Source: RBG-13-68-16 sp041494245 (GTDB lineage: Bacteria; Acidobacteriota; Thermoanaerobaculia; Thermoanaerobaculales; Thermoanaerobaculaceae). From it: 64,000 nt of DNA. The DNA is taken from the NCBI GenBank assembly GCA_041494245.1, contig JBGQAK010000001.1, forward strand, positions 124,001-188,000, given 5' to 3'. The notes beneath the pieces are model-generated. The model ran no database searches, was not told where the DNA came from, and was given only the letters and a program-made list of their open reading frames with translations. The translations under genes and the position numbers were made by a program. Positions 50,626 to 59,528 of the stretch are shown in pieces (position 1 is the first letter of the stretch; the number at the start of each line of letters is the position of its first letter).

Positions 50626-52361
50626 TTCTTCGCCGGTGCCTCGGGCGGTAGGGTTGCCAGCCTCTTGATGAGCTCGGCTTGCTCCGCCTTTAATTGCGCT
50701 AGCGTCTCCTTGTCACTTGCTGCCTCGGCTTGGCGCATTTTGTTGACGATCTCCGCACGCCTGGCTTCGTCTCGCTTGCGCTGCAGGAGCTCGAATACAA
50801 CCTCAAGGCGGTCCCTGGGGGTTGGGGGCGCCTCGTGCTCCAGGCTCGCCACGACCCGCCGCACGGCTGGGTTCTCCAGTTCCGGCATGAGCGCCGTGAC
50901 CTCGATCGACCTGCCGGTCTCGAGAAGCCTCCGCAGGGCGGCGAGAACCTCGCGGGTGGCTTCGTGCTGAATGCCCTCTGGCGGCACCCTGGACAGATAC
51001 TCGGCCCTTTGCGAGGGTTCGATGTCGTAGAGGAGAGCACGGAGGACGGCGAGTTCGCCGCGTTCCGGCAACTGCAACCGCTCGGGCTGTCGGGCCAGCA
51101 CCGCTAGGGCGCCCATACCGCCGAGCTGCTCGAGCGGGACGCCGGCGCCACGCGCCAGCGCCTCGCGCATGGCGAAGCGCCGGACCGGGTCCGGGGAGGC
51201 ATCAATGATCTCCAATGTTTCCAAAAGTTTGCGTCTGCGTTGCTCGCGCGTGGGGCCCATCGTTTCGAGCAGGAAGTCGGTCGCGGAAAGAGCCCCGTCC
51301 ACGCGCCGGCGGAACACGTCGCCCCCCTCCCGGCGAACGGTGTCGTCGGGGTCCTGGCCGTGAGGAAGGAGGAGCACCCGCACCTCCAGCGTGGCCATCA
51401 GGAGGGTGCGCAGGGCGGCCACCGCAGCCTGGCGGCCGGCGGCGTCCCCGTCGAAGCACACCACCACCTGGGGTACCCGGCGGGCGAGCTCCTTGGCGTG
51501 GTGCTCGGAGAGCGCCGTGCCCAGCGTGGCCACGGTCTCGGAGAAACCCGCGTGGTGGAGGGCCAGGCAGTCGAAGTACCCCTCCACGACGATGGCGCGG
51601 TTGGACTGGGCGAAGGCGTGGACGGCGCGGTCGAGCGCGAATAGCACGTGGCTCTTGGAGAAGAGGGCGGTTTCCGGGGAGTTGAGGTACTTGGCGGGGT
51701 CGTCCCCCAGCGTCCGTCCGCCGAACGCGATGACCCGGCCGCGGGTGTTGCGGATCGGGATCGTGACCCGGTCGCGGAAGCGGTCCCACACCCGGCCGGT
51801 GTCCCCTTCGACTACGAGACCGGCCGCGACCAGCGTGCGCTCCGGGAACCGCCGGCACAGCTCGTCGTAGAGCGCCCGCCATTCCCCCTTGGCGTACCCG
51901 AGGCCGAACTCGGCGGCCTGCTCGAGGGAGACGCCGCGGCGCTCGAGGAACGCCCGCGGCCGGTCCTCCCCGACGTGGCGCACGAACGCCGCCTGGGCGG
52001 CCTCCAGCACCTCGGTGATCTGGTCGTGCTCGTCCTTGCGCCGGCGCGCCTCCGGGGTCGCGGAGGGGAGGTGCACGCCGAAGCGCTCAGCCAGGCGCTC
52101 GACGGCTTCCGCGAATGAGACTCGCTCAAGCTCCATGACGAAGTCGATCGCGTCGCCGCCGCGCTTGCACCCGAAGCAGTAGTAGGTCCCCTTCTCGCGC
52201 GAGACGTTGAAGGAGGGGGTCTTCTCCCCGTGGAACGGGCAGAGCCCCACGTAGTTGCGCCCGGTCTTGCGGAGCGTGATGTGCTCGCCGATCACCGCCA
52301 CGATGTCGGTGGCTTCCCGCACCTGGTCGAGCACCCGCCGCGAGAGGTCGTAGTCGCTCAT
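50622..52361 (-). CDS. dnaG: DNA primase DnaG
   Basis: Replication primase, 579 aa. The zinc-binding domain holds CPFHGEKTPSF and YCFGCKRGGD (Cys41, His44, Cys62, Cys65). The catalytic Toprim part includes AFGGRTLGDDPAKYLNSPET, IVVEGYFDCLALHHAG and VVCFDGDAAGRQAA. A C-terminal helical helicase-binding domain ends in the segment duplicated in the next gene. The ATG has GAGGGAGGGGG upstream. It is part of the rpsU-mutS2-dnaG-rpoD macromolecular synthesis cluster. The 52362-52464 gap holds short GC-rich repeated words but no gene. Confidence 0.96.
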   Translation of the reverse strand: MSDYDLSRRVLDQVREATDIVAVIGEHITLRKTGRNYVGLCPFHGEKTPSFNVSREKGTYYCFGCKRGGDAIDFVMELERVSFAEAVERLAERFGVHLPSATPEARRRKDEHDQITEVLEAAQAAFVRHVGEDRPRAFLERRGVSLEQAAEFGLGYAKGEWRALYDELCRRFPERTLVAAGLVVEGDTGRVWDRFRDRVTIPIRNTRGRVIAFGGRTLGDDPAKYLNSPETALFSKSHVLFALDRAVHAFAQSNRAIVVEGYFDCLALHHAGFSETVATLGTALSEHHAKELARRVPQVVVCFDGDAAGRQAAVAALRTLLMATLEVRVLLLPHGQDPDDTVRREGGDVFRRRVDGALSATDFLLETMGPTREQRRRKLLETLEIIDASPDPVRRFAMREALARGAGVPLEQLGGMGALAVLARQPERLQLPERGELAVLRALLYDIEPSQRAEYLSRVPPEGIQHEATREVLAALRRLLETGRSIEVTALMPELENPAVRRVVASLEHEAPPTPRDRLEVVFELLQRKRDEARRAEIVNKMRQAEAASDKETLAQLKAEQAELIKRLATLPPEAPAKK

Positions 52362-52464
52362 ACTCCCCCTCCCTCGCAGGGCTCAGGGCGCCGGGCGCCG
52401 GGCACAGGAACGGCACGACCCGGAGGTCTTCGGCTGTGCTCTGTGCCCCGTGCCCTGTGCCCTG

Positions 52465-54801
52465 TCATTCCAGCTCCGCCTCGGTGACGCCGGTTCCGCC
52501 GCGGAACTGCGGTGGGTGGGAGAAGCTTGCCACAGCCGGGTGGGTGGCCAGCACCTCCCGGACCATCCGGCGCAGAGTTCCGGTGCCGTGCCCGTGCACC
52601 ACCCGGACACGGCCGATACCCGAGAGGGCGGCGCGGTCCAGGAAACGCTCCAGCTCTTCCCGGGCCACCTCCTGAGTGAGGCCGATCAGCTTGATCTCGG
52701 CGGGCGGTGCCTCGCCGGCCGCGATCTCCACCTCGCCTGCTGTGCGCGCCGGGGCTGCGGCCACCGACTCGCAGCCGGAGCTCTCCACCCACAGCCGCTT
52801 GTCCCCGACCCGCAGCTCCACGCGGTCGCCGACCACGCGGGTGACCTGGCCCGAAGCGCCAGTGCCGCGCACCCGCACCGTGGCGCCCACCGCCAGCGGT
52901 TCAGCCGGAGCAGGTGCCGCGTCCTCGTCTTCCTCGAGGTGCAGGGCGGCGCTGCGGACGGCCGCCAGTCGGCGCTTGCCGGGGAACTCCCCGCGCGCCC
53001 GCGCCTGCTCGAGCTCGGCAAGAGCCTGGGCGAGGCGCTCCCGCGCGCGCCGACGCAGCATCTCGCGCTCCTCGGACAGACGCTGGCGCACCTTCTCCTG
53101 CTCGGCTGCCAGGCGCCGACGCTCCTCCTCGGCGCGTTCGCGCGCCTCCCCGGCCTCCCTCTTGGCTCCGGCCAGCGCCTCGCGCTCCCGCTGCAGGCGC
53201 TCGCGCTCCTCGCTGAGCGCCGCGAGGTACCCGTCGATCGCCAGGAACGCCCGCGACAGCATCTCGCGGGCGCGTGCGAGGACCCCCGGAGGAACCCCGC
53301 AGGAGCTGGCGATCGCCAGGCCGCGCGAGCGGCCGGGCACCCCGAGGTGGAGCTTGAAGGTGGGGCGACCGCTGCTCTCGTCGAAGCCCATGGCCGCGTT
53401 GATCGCCCTGGGCACGCTCTCCAGGTGGGCCGAAACCGTGATGAGGTGGGCGGTGGCCAAGGTCCAGCACCGCCGCCGCGCCAGCTCCTCGAGCAGGGCG
53501 GCGGCGAGCGCCGCGCCCTCTTCGGGGTCAGTGCCGGAGCCGAGCTCGTCGTAGAGCACGAGCGTATCCGCATCCGCCACGCTGAGCAGCGCGGCGGTTG
53601 CGCGCATCGCCCCGGTGAACGTCGAGAGGTCCGAGAAGAGGTTTTGCTCGTCCCCCAGGTGGCACCACAGGCGGCTGAACGCCGGCAGCGAGCTACCGTC
53701 CCGGGCCAGCACCGGGATCCCCGCCTGCGCCATGAGGGCGACGAGACCCACGGTCTTGAGGGCGACGGTCTTGCCGCCCGCGTTGGGCCCCGAGAGGAGC
53801 ACGAGCCTGGCACCCTCCGGGAACTCCAGATCGAGCGGCACCACCGGCCTCGTGCTGCCGGCCTCCCCGAGCGCCTGCTGGCGCAGCGGGGCCAGCGCGG
53901 GGTCGAGGAGAGGGTGACGTGCGCCCGTCAATCTGGGCGAGCTGCCGGTACCGGGCTCGAGGAGGGTGCCTCCGCACGCCTGCCCGAACAGCAGGCGCGC
54001 CTGAACGGCGTCCAGCTCGGCCAGGAGGGAGGTCGCGCGCAGCAGCTCCTCGTCGTGCCGGTGAAACGCGGCGGTCAGTTCGGCGAGCACGCGCTCCTCC
54101 TCGGCGCGCGCGAGGGCGGTGGCCTCGGCGAGGGCGTTGTTCGGCTCCACGACCGAAAACGGCTCGATGAACACCGTGGCACCCGAGGACGAGACGTCGA
54201 GCACGAGGCCGGGCACGCTCTGCCGCTCGCCCGAGGGGACGGGCACGCAGTAGCGCTCGCGGCGCACGGTGAATGGCCCCGAGAGGTTGGTGTGCTCTCG
54301 GCGGATCCGCTCCATGGCGGCCACGATGGCGGCCCGGTGGCGGTCGCGGGAGGCGCGCGCCTGTGCCAGCGCTGGGGATGCGCTGTCGAGGACCTCGCCG
54401 GTGGGCCCGAGGCGGATCTCGCAGAAGGAGAGGAACGCGTCGAGCTGGGGCAAGGCGTTCACGTAGCGGGAGAGCTCAGGGCCGGTCCCGGCGGCCGCCA
54501 GCGCCGCGCGGACCTCGACGATGCGCCGGACCAACGTGACCAAACGCGCAAGGTCCGCCCCGTCGGCGGGGGTGAGGGTTGCCTCGTGCGGCAGGCTCGC
54601 CGCATCGAGACCGTCGAAGGAGAGCACGCCGCTTCCGGCGAGCAGCACGCCCATCTCCTGGGAGAGCCGAAAAGCCAGCGACCCCTCCCCGGGGGTAAAG
54701 CGGGGAAGGGTCGCGATCACTGCCTGCTGCCCCCGTTCGCTGCGTGCGAAGGTGGCGACCAACTCGAGTACGCGGTCAAACTTCAGCGAAACGAAGCTCA
54801 A
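52465..54801 (-). CDS. mutS2: Endonuclease/ATPase MutS2
   Basis: MutS-family protein lacking the mismatch-recognition domain, 778 aa. The ABC ATPase core has GPNAGGKTVALKTVG (Walker A), LVLYDELGSGTDPEEGAALA (Walker B/signature) and LATAHL. A long coiled-coil insert (about 500-600, ERERLQREREALAGAKREAG) precedes a C-terminal Smr domain with IGRVRVVHGHGTGTLRRMV. MutS2 suppresses recombination and also splits collided ribosomes in some bacteria. TTG start at 54801, 17 nt after rpsU. Confidence 0.95.
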   Translation of the reverse strand: MSFVSLKFDRVLELVATFARSERGQQAVIATLPRFTPGEGSLAFRLSQEMGVLLAGSGVLSFDGLDAASLPHEATLTPADGADLARLVTLVRRIVEVRAALAAAGTGPELSRYVNALPQLDAFLSFCEIRLGPTGEVLDSASPALAQARASRDRHRAAIVAAMERIRREHTNLSGPFTVRRERYCVPVPSGERQSVPGLVLDVSSSGATVFIEPFSVVEPNNALAEATALARAEEERVLAELTAAFHRHDEELLRATSLLAELDAVQARLLFGQACGGTLLEPGTGSSPRLTGARHPLLDPALAPLRQQALGEAGSTRPVVPLDLEFPEGARLVLLSGPNAGGKTVALKTVGLVALMAQAGIPVLARDGSSLPAFSRLWCHLGDEQNLFSDLSTFTGAMRATAALLSVADADTLVLYDELGSGTDPEEGAALAAALLEELARRRCWTLATAHLITVSAHLESVPRAINAAMGFDESSGRPTFKLHLGVPGRSRGLAIASSCGVPPGVLARAREMLSRAFLAIDGYLAALSEERERLQREREALAGAKREAGEARERAEEERRRLAAEQEKVRQRLSEEREMLRRRARERLAQALAELEQARARGEFPGKRRLAAVRSAALHLEEDEDAAPAPAEPLAVGATVRVRGTGASGQVTRVVGDRVELRVGDKRLWVESSGCESVAAAPARTAGEVEIAAGEAPPAEIKLIGLTQEVAREELERFLDRAALSGIGRVRVVHGHGTGTLRRMVREVLATHPAVASFSHPPQFRGGTGVTEAELE

Positions 54802-54818
54802 GGTCCATCCAGCGGGCT

Positions 54819-55031
54819 TTAAAGCAGACCCGCCTTCCGCTGCTGAGCCAGCTTGCGGAGGAGTTTCTTGCGGGCCTGGATAAGCTTGCGCTTGCGCCTC
54901 ACGCTCGGCTTCTCGTAGTGCTGGCGCTTCTTGATTTCAGAAAGGATACCGGCCTTCTCACACTTCCGCTTAAAGCGGCGCAGAGCCTGCTCGAACGACT
55001 CATTGTCCCGAACATGAACCATCGTCGGCAT
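54819..55031 (-). CDS. rpsU: Ribosomal protein bS21
   Basis: A 70-aa basic ribosomal protein. The family signature is VHVRDNESFEQALRRFKRKCEKAG, and a Lys/Arg-rich helix ends the protein. bS21 helps position the ribosome near the Shine-Dalgarno interaction. First gene of the operon, with a clear promoter 80 nt upstream. Confidence 0.96.
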   Translation of the reverse strand: MPTMVHVRDNESFEQALRRFKRKCEKAGILSEIKKRQHYEKPSVRRKRKLIQARKKLLRKLAQQRKAGLL

Positions 55032-55111
55032 CGCGCGATCTCACCCCCCCTCTGCGCTGGTCTTGCCGCGCCACGGACTGTGGGCGCGAGCGCGCGAGTC
55101 AAAGGGAGGGA

Positions 55112-55140
55112 AGTGTAGCAAAAGCCTTGCGCCGGGTCAA
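55112..55140 (-). promoter_or_regulatory. Promoter of the rpsU-mutS2-dnaG-rpoD cluster
   Basis: On the minus strand TTGACC (55135-55140) and TACACT (55112-55117) with a 17-bp spacer, about 80 nt upstream of rpsU. Confidence 0.7.
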
Positions 55141-55153
55141 ACTCCCTTGGACG

Positions 55154-55711
55154 TCACCGGCGCGAGTGTGGTGTCGGGCGTGATGCGGCCTTCGGTGAGG
55201 GTGCGGGCGGGGTGGCTCGGAACCGCCGGGCCTGGGTGAGGGTGGTGGCCAGGTCCGCGGGAATCGGCAGCCCGAGCGCCCGGTAGCAGCGTTCGGCTGC
55301 CTCGAGGACCTCGAGCGCCCTGCGGCCGTCACCGGCCCGGCCGAGGAAGTAGCGCGCGTTTTCGACGGCGCTCTCGGTGTACAGGGCGAGCGCCTCCCGC
55401 GTTTGGGGGCTGTCGGAACGCTCGTTGAGGGCCACGTTCAGGAACGCCGCCAGCAGCTTCTGGTCCCTGGTGTAGGCTGCCTCGAACGCCGCCTGTGCCT
55501 TGCGCAGCGCACCGGCGTCCGGTGCCGCACCCCGGGTCCCGGCCCGGGCACGGTCGAGCGCCTCTCGCGCGGCAACGAGCTCCGCCCGCGCCGACCTGAC
55601 CCTCGCAAACTGCGCCTTGAACTCCTGGGTACGTTCGTCGCCCGGTTGCGGTCCGCAGCACGCGAAAACGAGCGTCCCCGCGACCGCCAGGTGCCCAAGG
55701 ATCAGGCGCAT
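55154..55711 (-). CDS. Helical lipoprotein
   Basis: A 185-aa predicted lipoprotein. The signal MRLILGHLAVAGTLVFACCG ends with a lipobox around Cys18. The mature part is almost wholly helical (FARVRSARAELVAAREALDR; AQAAFEAAYTRDQKLLAAFL; ALEVLEAAERCYRALG), and a Pro/Arg-rich tail follows. It resembles small envelope proteins of unknown function. The ATG follows GGGGGGACG. It is divergent from the GAF-like gene. Confidence 0.75.
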   Translation of the reverse strand: MRLILGHLAVAGTLVFACCGPQPGDERTQEFKAQFARVRSARAELVAAREALDRARAGTRGAAPDAGALRKAQAAFEAAYTRDQKLLAAFLNVALNERSDSPQTREALALYTESAVENARYFLGRAGDGRRALEVLEAAERCYRALGLPIPADLATTLTQARRFRATPPAPSPKAASRPTPHSRR

Positions 55712-55771
55712 CGTCCCCCCAGGGGTCGAAAACTACCAGAGGCGGCGGGGCACGGCAAACACGACATTTTC

Positions 55772-55801
55772 TTGACACGGTTTACGCGCCACCCCGATAA
55801 T
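55772..55801 (+). promoter_or_regulatory. Promoter of the GAF-like operon
   Basis: A perfect TTGACA (55772-55777) and GATAAT (55796-55801) with an 18-bp spacer, 30 nt before the start codon. Confidence 0.65.
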
Positions 55802-55831
55802 GCTTGCTTGATCGGGCACCACGGAGGCGCC

Positions 55832-57064
55832 ATGGAAAAGCACGAGGCGATTCTCGCCGAACTCGAACAACTGCGGGAAAGTGCAGTGGCGCAGATGCGC
55901 GCCAAGCTGAACGCCGTGGCCGGGCAGATCAGGGAGGCGGCGAGCCGGCTCCAGGAGTCGGCGGGGCGCGCTGCAGGGGACCTGGACGCGGTGGTCCCGA
56001 CCGATTCCGAGCAGCTCTTCCCGGTGGCGGGGCTGTCGGAGCGGCTGCAAGAGCTTGCGACCCCGGTGGCCGCGCCCGCGGTCGGCCTGGACGTCATGCG
56101 ACGGCTGGACGCCGGCCGTGCCCAGTCGGAGGTGCTCCAGGAGCTGCTTCGCCAGATCGGCCCGTGGTCCGGTCCGCGCGCCATCGTGGTACTGCGCGAG
56201 GGCATGGTCCAGGGTTGGGCGAGCGCCGGGTTCCCGCAGGGAGACCCGGCGCGGGGCTGGAAGGGCACCCTTGCCGACTCGCCCGCGATCTCGAGGGCAG
56301 CCGAGGGGAAGCCGGTCGTCACCCGCTCGAACGCGGACCCGGTGCTCGGCAGCTGGTTCGGCGGCAGGCAGAAGGTGCTGATGGTCCCGATGTCGCTGCG
56401 CGGTAAGGTGGTCGGGCTCCTACTCGCCGTCGAGGGTGAGGCCGGCCTCGACACCACGGTCGTGCAGCAGCTCACCTACACGGTTGGCCTCATGCTGGAG
56501 ACCCTGAGCGGGCGGACCATCGTGCCGACGGCCGCGTTGCTTGACCCCGAGGACATGACAGCCGCGCCAGCCCAGGCGCCAGTCGCCCAGCCCGCACCGG
56601 CGCCTGAACTGTTCGAGCTCGAGGCCGAGCCCGCCGCACCCGTGCGCCCACCCGCGCCGCCGCCAGTGGCACCGCGGCCGGTGCCGTACGAGATCGCCGA
56701 GCCGGTCGCCGACGCCTCCGCGACGGTCCACCTCAAGGTTCCGCTGGCCCCGGCGCCTCCTCCTCCTGCCCCGGCCGTGCCGTCGGCGGCGCCCGCGCGC
56801 TCTCCCGAGGAGGAGCGCAAGCACGAAGAGGCCAAGCGCTTCGCGCGCCTGCTGATCTCCGAGGTCAGACTGTACAACGAACAGGCTGTGCAGGCCGGCA
56901 AGATCGCGCGCGACATTTACCACCGCCTCAAGGACGACATCGACCGCTCCCGTGAGATGTACGAGCAGCGCGTGTCGGCCGACGTGCGGGCCACCAGCAA
57001 CTACTTCCGGGACGAGATGGTGCGCATCCTCGCGGATGGAGAGCCGGACGCCCTCGGCACGTAA
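55832..57064 (+). CDS. GAF-like domain protein with Pro/Ala linker
   Basis: A 410-aa cytoplasmic protein. An N-terminal coiled coil (1-50, KHEAILAELEQLRESAVAQM) precedes a GAF-like domain (about 90-225, with VLMVPMSLRGKVVGLLLAVEGE near its end). A long Pro/Ala-rich linker (about 245-330) and a C-terminal helical domain follow (EEERKHEEAKRFARLLISEV, IARDIYHRLKDDIDRSREMY). The last domain recurs in proteins of this lineage as far as I recall, but I cannot name it. ATG 55832 has GGAGG upstream. It overlaps the lytic transglycosylase gene. Confidence 0.78.
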   Translation: MEKHEAILAELEQLRESAVAQMRAKLNAVAGQIREAASRLQESAGRAAGDLDAVVPTDSEQLFPVAGLSERLQELATPVAAPAVGLDVMRRLDAGRAQSEVLQELLRQIGPWSGPRAIVVLREGMVQGWASAGFPQGDPARGWKGTLADSPAISRAAEGKPVVTRSNADPVLGSWFGGRQKVLMVPMSLRGKVVGLLLAVEGEAGLDTTVVQQLTYTVGLMLETLSGRTIVPTAALLDPEDMTAAPAQAPVAQPAPAPELFELEAEPAAPVRPPAPPPVAPRPVPYEIAEPVADASATVHLKVPLAPAPPPPAPAVPSAAPARSPEEERKHEEAKRFARLLISEVRLYNEQAVQAGKIARDIYHRLKDDIDRSREMYEQRVSADVRATSNYFRDEMVRILADGEPDALGT

Positions 57065-59093
57065 GCGGGCCTGGCGCCGGGCGGCGATCACCCTGCTTCT
57101 GCCGGTCGTCTTCTCCTGTCGGGCCGCGCCCGGTCCGACGCTCGCCCAGGCGCTCGCCGTCAGGGGCGCGGCGGGCACCCGCGCCAAGGCGTTTATGAAC
57201 GTTGCCGTCCGCGGCAGGATCTCCGAGCGGGCACGGGCGGCGATGCTCTGGGGCCTGTACGCCTGCGATGCCCACGCACCGGTGGGGGCCCTGACGGGCT
57301 TCAATCTAGCCCGCCCTCAGGCCGGTCTGGCACATCTGGCCACGCGCCGCCTGGAGGAGGCGCTCGAGGCCTCGCGCTCCACGGCGGCGGCGTGGCGGGC
57401 CGCGGTCGCCGCCCCGTGGCTGTCCGCCGAGGACCGCGTGTGGCTGCGGCTGCGGGGAGCGGAGGTTCTCGCGTCGCGTGGAGGGACGGCGTCCGCGACG
57501 GGCCTTCTCCCCGATCTCTCGACGTTGCGCCGCGAGGACCTGGGCCGCGCCCTGGCGGTGATCGCTTCCTCCCCTGATCGAGAGGGAGCCTCGGCCCGGC
57601 GCCGCGTGGTGGTCGAGTTCCCCCTGGTGTTCGCCGGTGCCTTTCCGGGTCAAGGCCTCGATCGGGTGGAGGCGACGTTCACGCGGGGTGAGTGGGCCGT
57701 CAACGCTCTGGCGTGGCTCGACGCGGGCCGGCCCGAGGCCGCCCTGCGGGCGGCGACCCACGCAGGGGGTGAGGCGTTCCTCGTCGCCGCACAGGCGGCG
57801 CTGAGGCTGCACCGTGCAGGCGGGGCGCTGTCCTGGGCGGCGCGCGGGGGGGAACGGTGCGCGGAGTGCTGGCTGGAGCGTGCCGAGGGGTTCCGCCAGA
57901 TCGCCTGGGGCTCACCTTTAGGCAAGCGGGGGAACACGTTCGGCGAAATGCTGCGCGCGGCGCAGCGGGGGCGTGCGTTACTACCGCCCGGAAGCGCTCT
58001 CGAAGGCCGGGCAGAAATCCTCGTGGGGGAGCCGCTCGTGGAGCTCGGACGGTTCGCCGAGGCGTTGCCCCACCTGACCGTGGGGGCCGTGCAGACGCAA
58101 CCGCGCTGGGAGTGGGTGTGCCGCCGCCTGGTCTTCCTGAAGGCGCGCCAGAAACCCCCGACCTCGGGCCTGCCTTCGGAGCTGGGGAAGAGCACGAGGG
58201 GGAGACGCCTGGCCGAGTACTGGCGCGGGCGGATCCAGGCGCGGCGTGGCGACCGGGCGGGGCTGGAAGCGCTCGCCACGAGCGGTTTTCCGGATCTCGC
58301 CGCCCAGTGGGCTACCGAGGAGCTGGGGCGGGTCGGTGTCGCGGTGCGAACCTCCGAAGAGCGATCTCCGGCCACACCCCCGCCGGCGTGGGCGGCAGAC
58401 CTCCTCGCAGCCGGCCGGGTGGCCGACGTGGTGCTCGGCTGGCGGACCGACCTCGAGGCCGCGGGCGCCAACGGTCCAGGGTGGCTGGGCCTCCTCGCGC
58501 TCGCGGACATGCCTGCGCTCGAGGCGATTCCGCTCCTCATGCGGGGGGAGCCGAGACTGCTCTCCGGACCGTGGCAGGGGGTCCCCCGCGCGCTGCTGGA
58601 GCGCTACCTTCCGCTGCCGTTGCGCCCCGAACTGGAGGGCGTGGCCAAGCGGAGAGGAGTGCCCCCATGGCTGCTGGCAGGGCTGGTGCGCCAGGAGTCG
58701 GCGTGGAACCAGCGGGCGCGCTCGGCCGCGGGCGCCCTCGGGCTCGCCCAGGTGCTGCCGGGCTCCGCGAACGAGATGGCGAAGGAGATTCCGGGGCTCT
58801 CGCCGAGGGGGGATCTGTTCGACCCCACGCGCAACCTTACCCTTGGGGCAGCGCTGCTCCTGCACTGGCGGCGCGCGTTTGGCGGTTCCTGGGTCGCTGC
58901 GCTGGCGGCGTACAACTCCGGTGAGAACAGGGTGCGCGAGGTCTGGGAGGCCAGCGGGCGGCGTGACGGCCCCGACTTCGTGGAGGCGCTCGAGATCCCC
59001 GAAACGTGGGACTACGTGCACAGGGTGGTGCTGCTTTCGGAAGGGTATCGGATCCTGTACTGGCCGGAGGGGAGGGCGTACCCATGGACGTGA
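57036..59093 (+). CDS. Soluble lytic transglycosylase-like lipoprotein
   Basis: A 685-aa envelope protein. An N-terminal signal with a lipobox-like end (RAAITLLLPVVFSC) precedes a long alpha-superhelical, TPR-like region (about 40-500) and a C-terminal SLT domain (about 530-660). The SLT motifs are LAGLVRQESAWNQRARSAAG with the catalytic Glu, ALGLAQVLPGSA, NLTLGAALL and ALAAYNSGENRVREV. It would cleave peptidoglycan to anhydro-muropeptides, as Slt70 does. The start is inside the preceding gene (29-nt overlap) and is not marked by a strong ribosome site. Confidence 0.88.
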   Translation: MESRTPSARKRAWRRAAITLLLPVVFSCRAAPGPTLAQALAVRGAAGTRAKAFMNVAVRGRISERARAAMLWGLYACDAHAPVGALTGFNLARPQAGLAHLATRRLEEALEASRSTAAAWRAAVAAPWLSAEDRVWLRLRGAEVLASRGGTASATGLLPDLSTLRREDLGRALAVIASSPDREGASARRRVVVEFPLVFAGAFPGQGLDRVEATFTRGEWAVNALAWLDAGRPEAALRAATHAGGEAFLVAAQAALRLHRAGGALSWAARGGERCAECWLERAEGFRQIAWGSPLGKRGNTFGEMLRAAQRGRALLPPGSALEGRAEILVGEPLVELGRFAEALPHLTVGAVQTQPRWEWVCRRLVFLKARQKPPTSGLPSELGKSTRGRRLAEYWRGRIQARRGDRAGLEALATSGFPDLAAQWATEELGRVGVAVRTSEERSPATPPPAWAADLLAAGRVADVVLGWRTDLEAAGANGPGWLGLLALADMPALEAIPLLMRGEPRLLSGPWQGVPRALLERYLPLPLRPELEGVAKRRGVPPWLLAGLVRQESAWNQRARSAAGALGLAQVLPGSANEMAKEIPGLSPRGDLFDPTRNLTLGAALLLHWRRAFGGSWVAALAAYNSGENRVREVWEASGRRDGPDFVEALEIPETWDYVHRVVLLSEGYRILYWPEGRAYPWT

Positions 59094-59476
59094 TCGAGGT
59101 TTCCTCGCAGCGCCGGCGCCAGCTCGTCGATGTGACGAGCTTCGTGCAGGAGGCGGTGGCCGCCTCGGGTGTGAGCGAGGGCCTGTGCCACGTGGCCGTG
59201 CCCCACACGACCGCGGCGGTACTCCTCAACGAGAACGCCGACCCGGCCGTGGGGGAGGACATCCTGAGCGCGCTCGCCGCCGCGCTGCCGGCGGTTGCCT
59301 GGCGCCACAGTGAGGGCAACTCCGATGCCCACTTCCTGAGCACGGTGGTGGGGCACTCGGTCACGGTCCCGATCAGCGAACGCGAGCTATCGCTCGGCCG
59401 CTGGCAGGCCGTGTACCTGTTGGAACTCGATGGTCCGAGGCGCCGGGAGCTGTGGATCACCTGCCTGGGCGGATGA
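59084..59476 (+). CDS. YjbQ/UPF0047 family protein
   Basis: A 130-aa protein of the YjbQ family, which has been linked to thiamine-phosphate-synthase-like activity; the cellular role is unsettled. Motifs are GLCHVAVPHTTAAVLLNENAD, AWRHSEGNSDAHFLSTVVG with the conserved His residues, and ERELSLGRWQAVYLLELDGP. The ATG lies behind GGAGGGGAGGG and overlaps the transglycosylase stop by 10 nt. Confidence 0.92.
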   Translation: MDVIEVSSQRRRQLVDVTSFVQEAVAASGVSEGLCHVAVPHTTAAVLLNENADPAVGEDILSALAAALPAVAWRHSEGNSDAHFLSTVVGHSVTVPISERELSLGRWQAVYLLELDGPRRRELWITCLGG

Positions 59477-59528
59477 TGCGCGAACGCCGATTCACTCAGC
59501 GCGAGCCGTGGAGCACCAACCTGGGCGG

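Noticed and set aside
52362..52464. Possible REP-like or CRISPR-like repeats in the GC-rich gap before dnaG
   Set aside because: Only short words such as GGGCGCC and CTGTGCCC recur, with no constant unit or spacer; similar wording near 35050 and 47895 looks like GC-rich intergenic noise.
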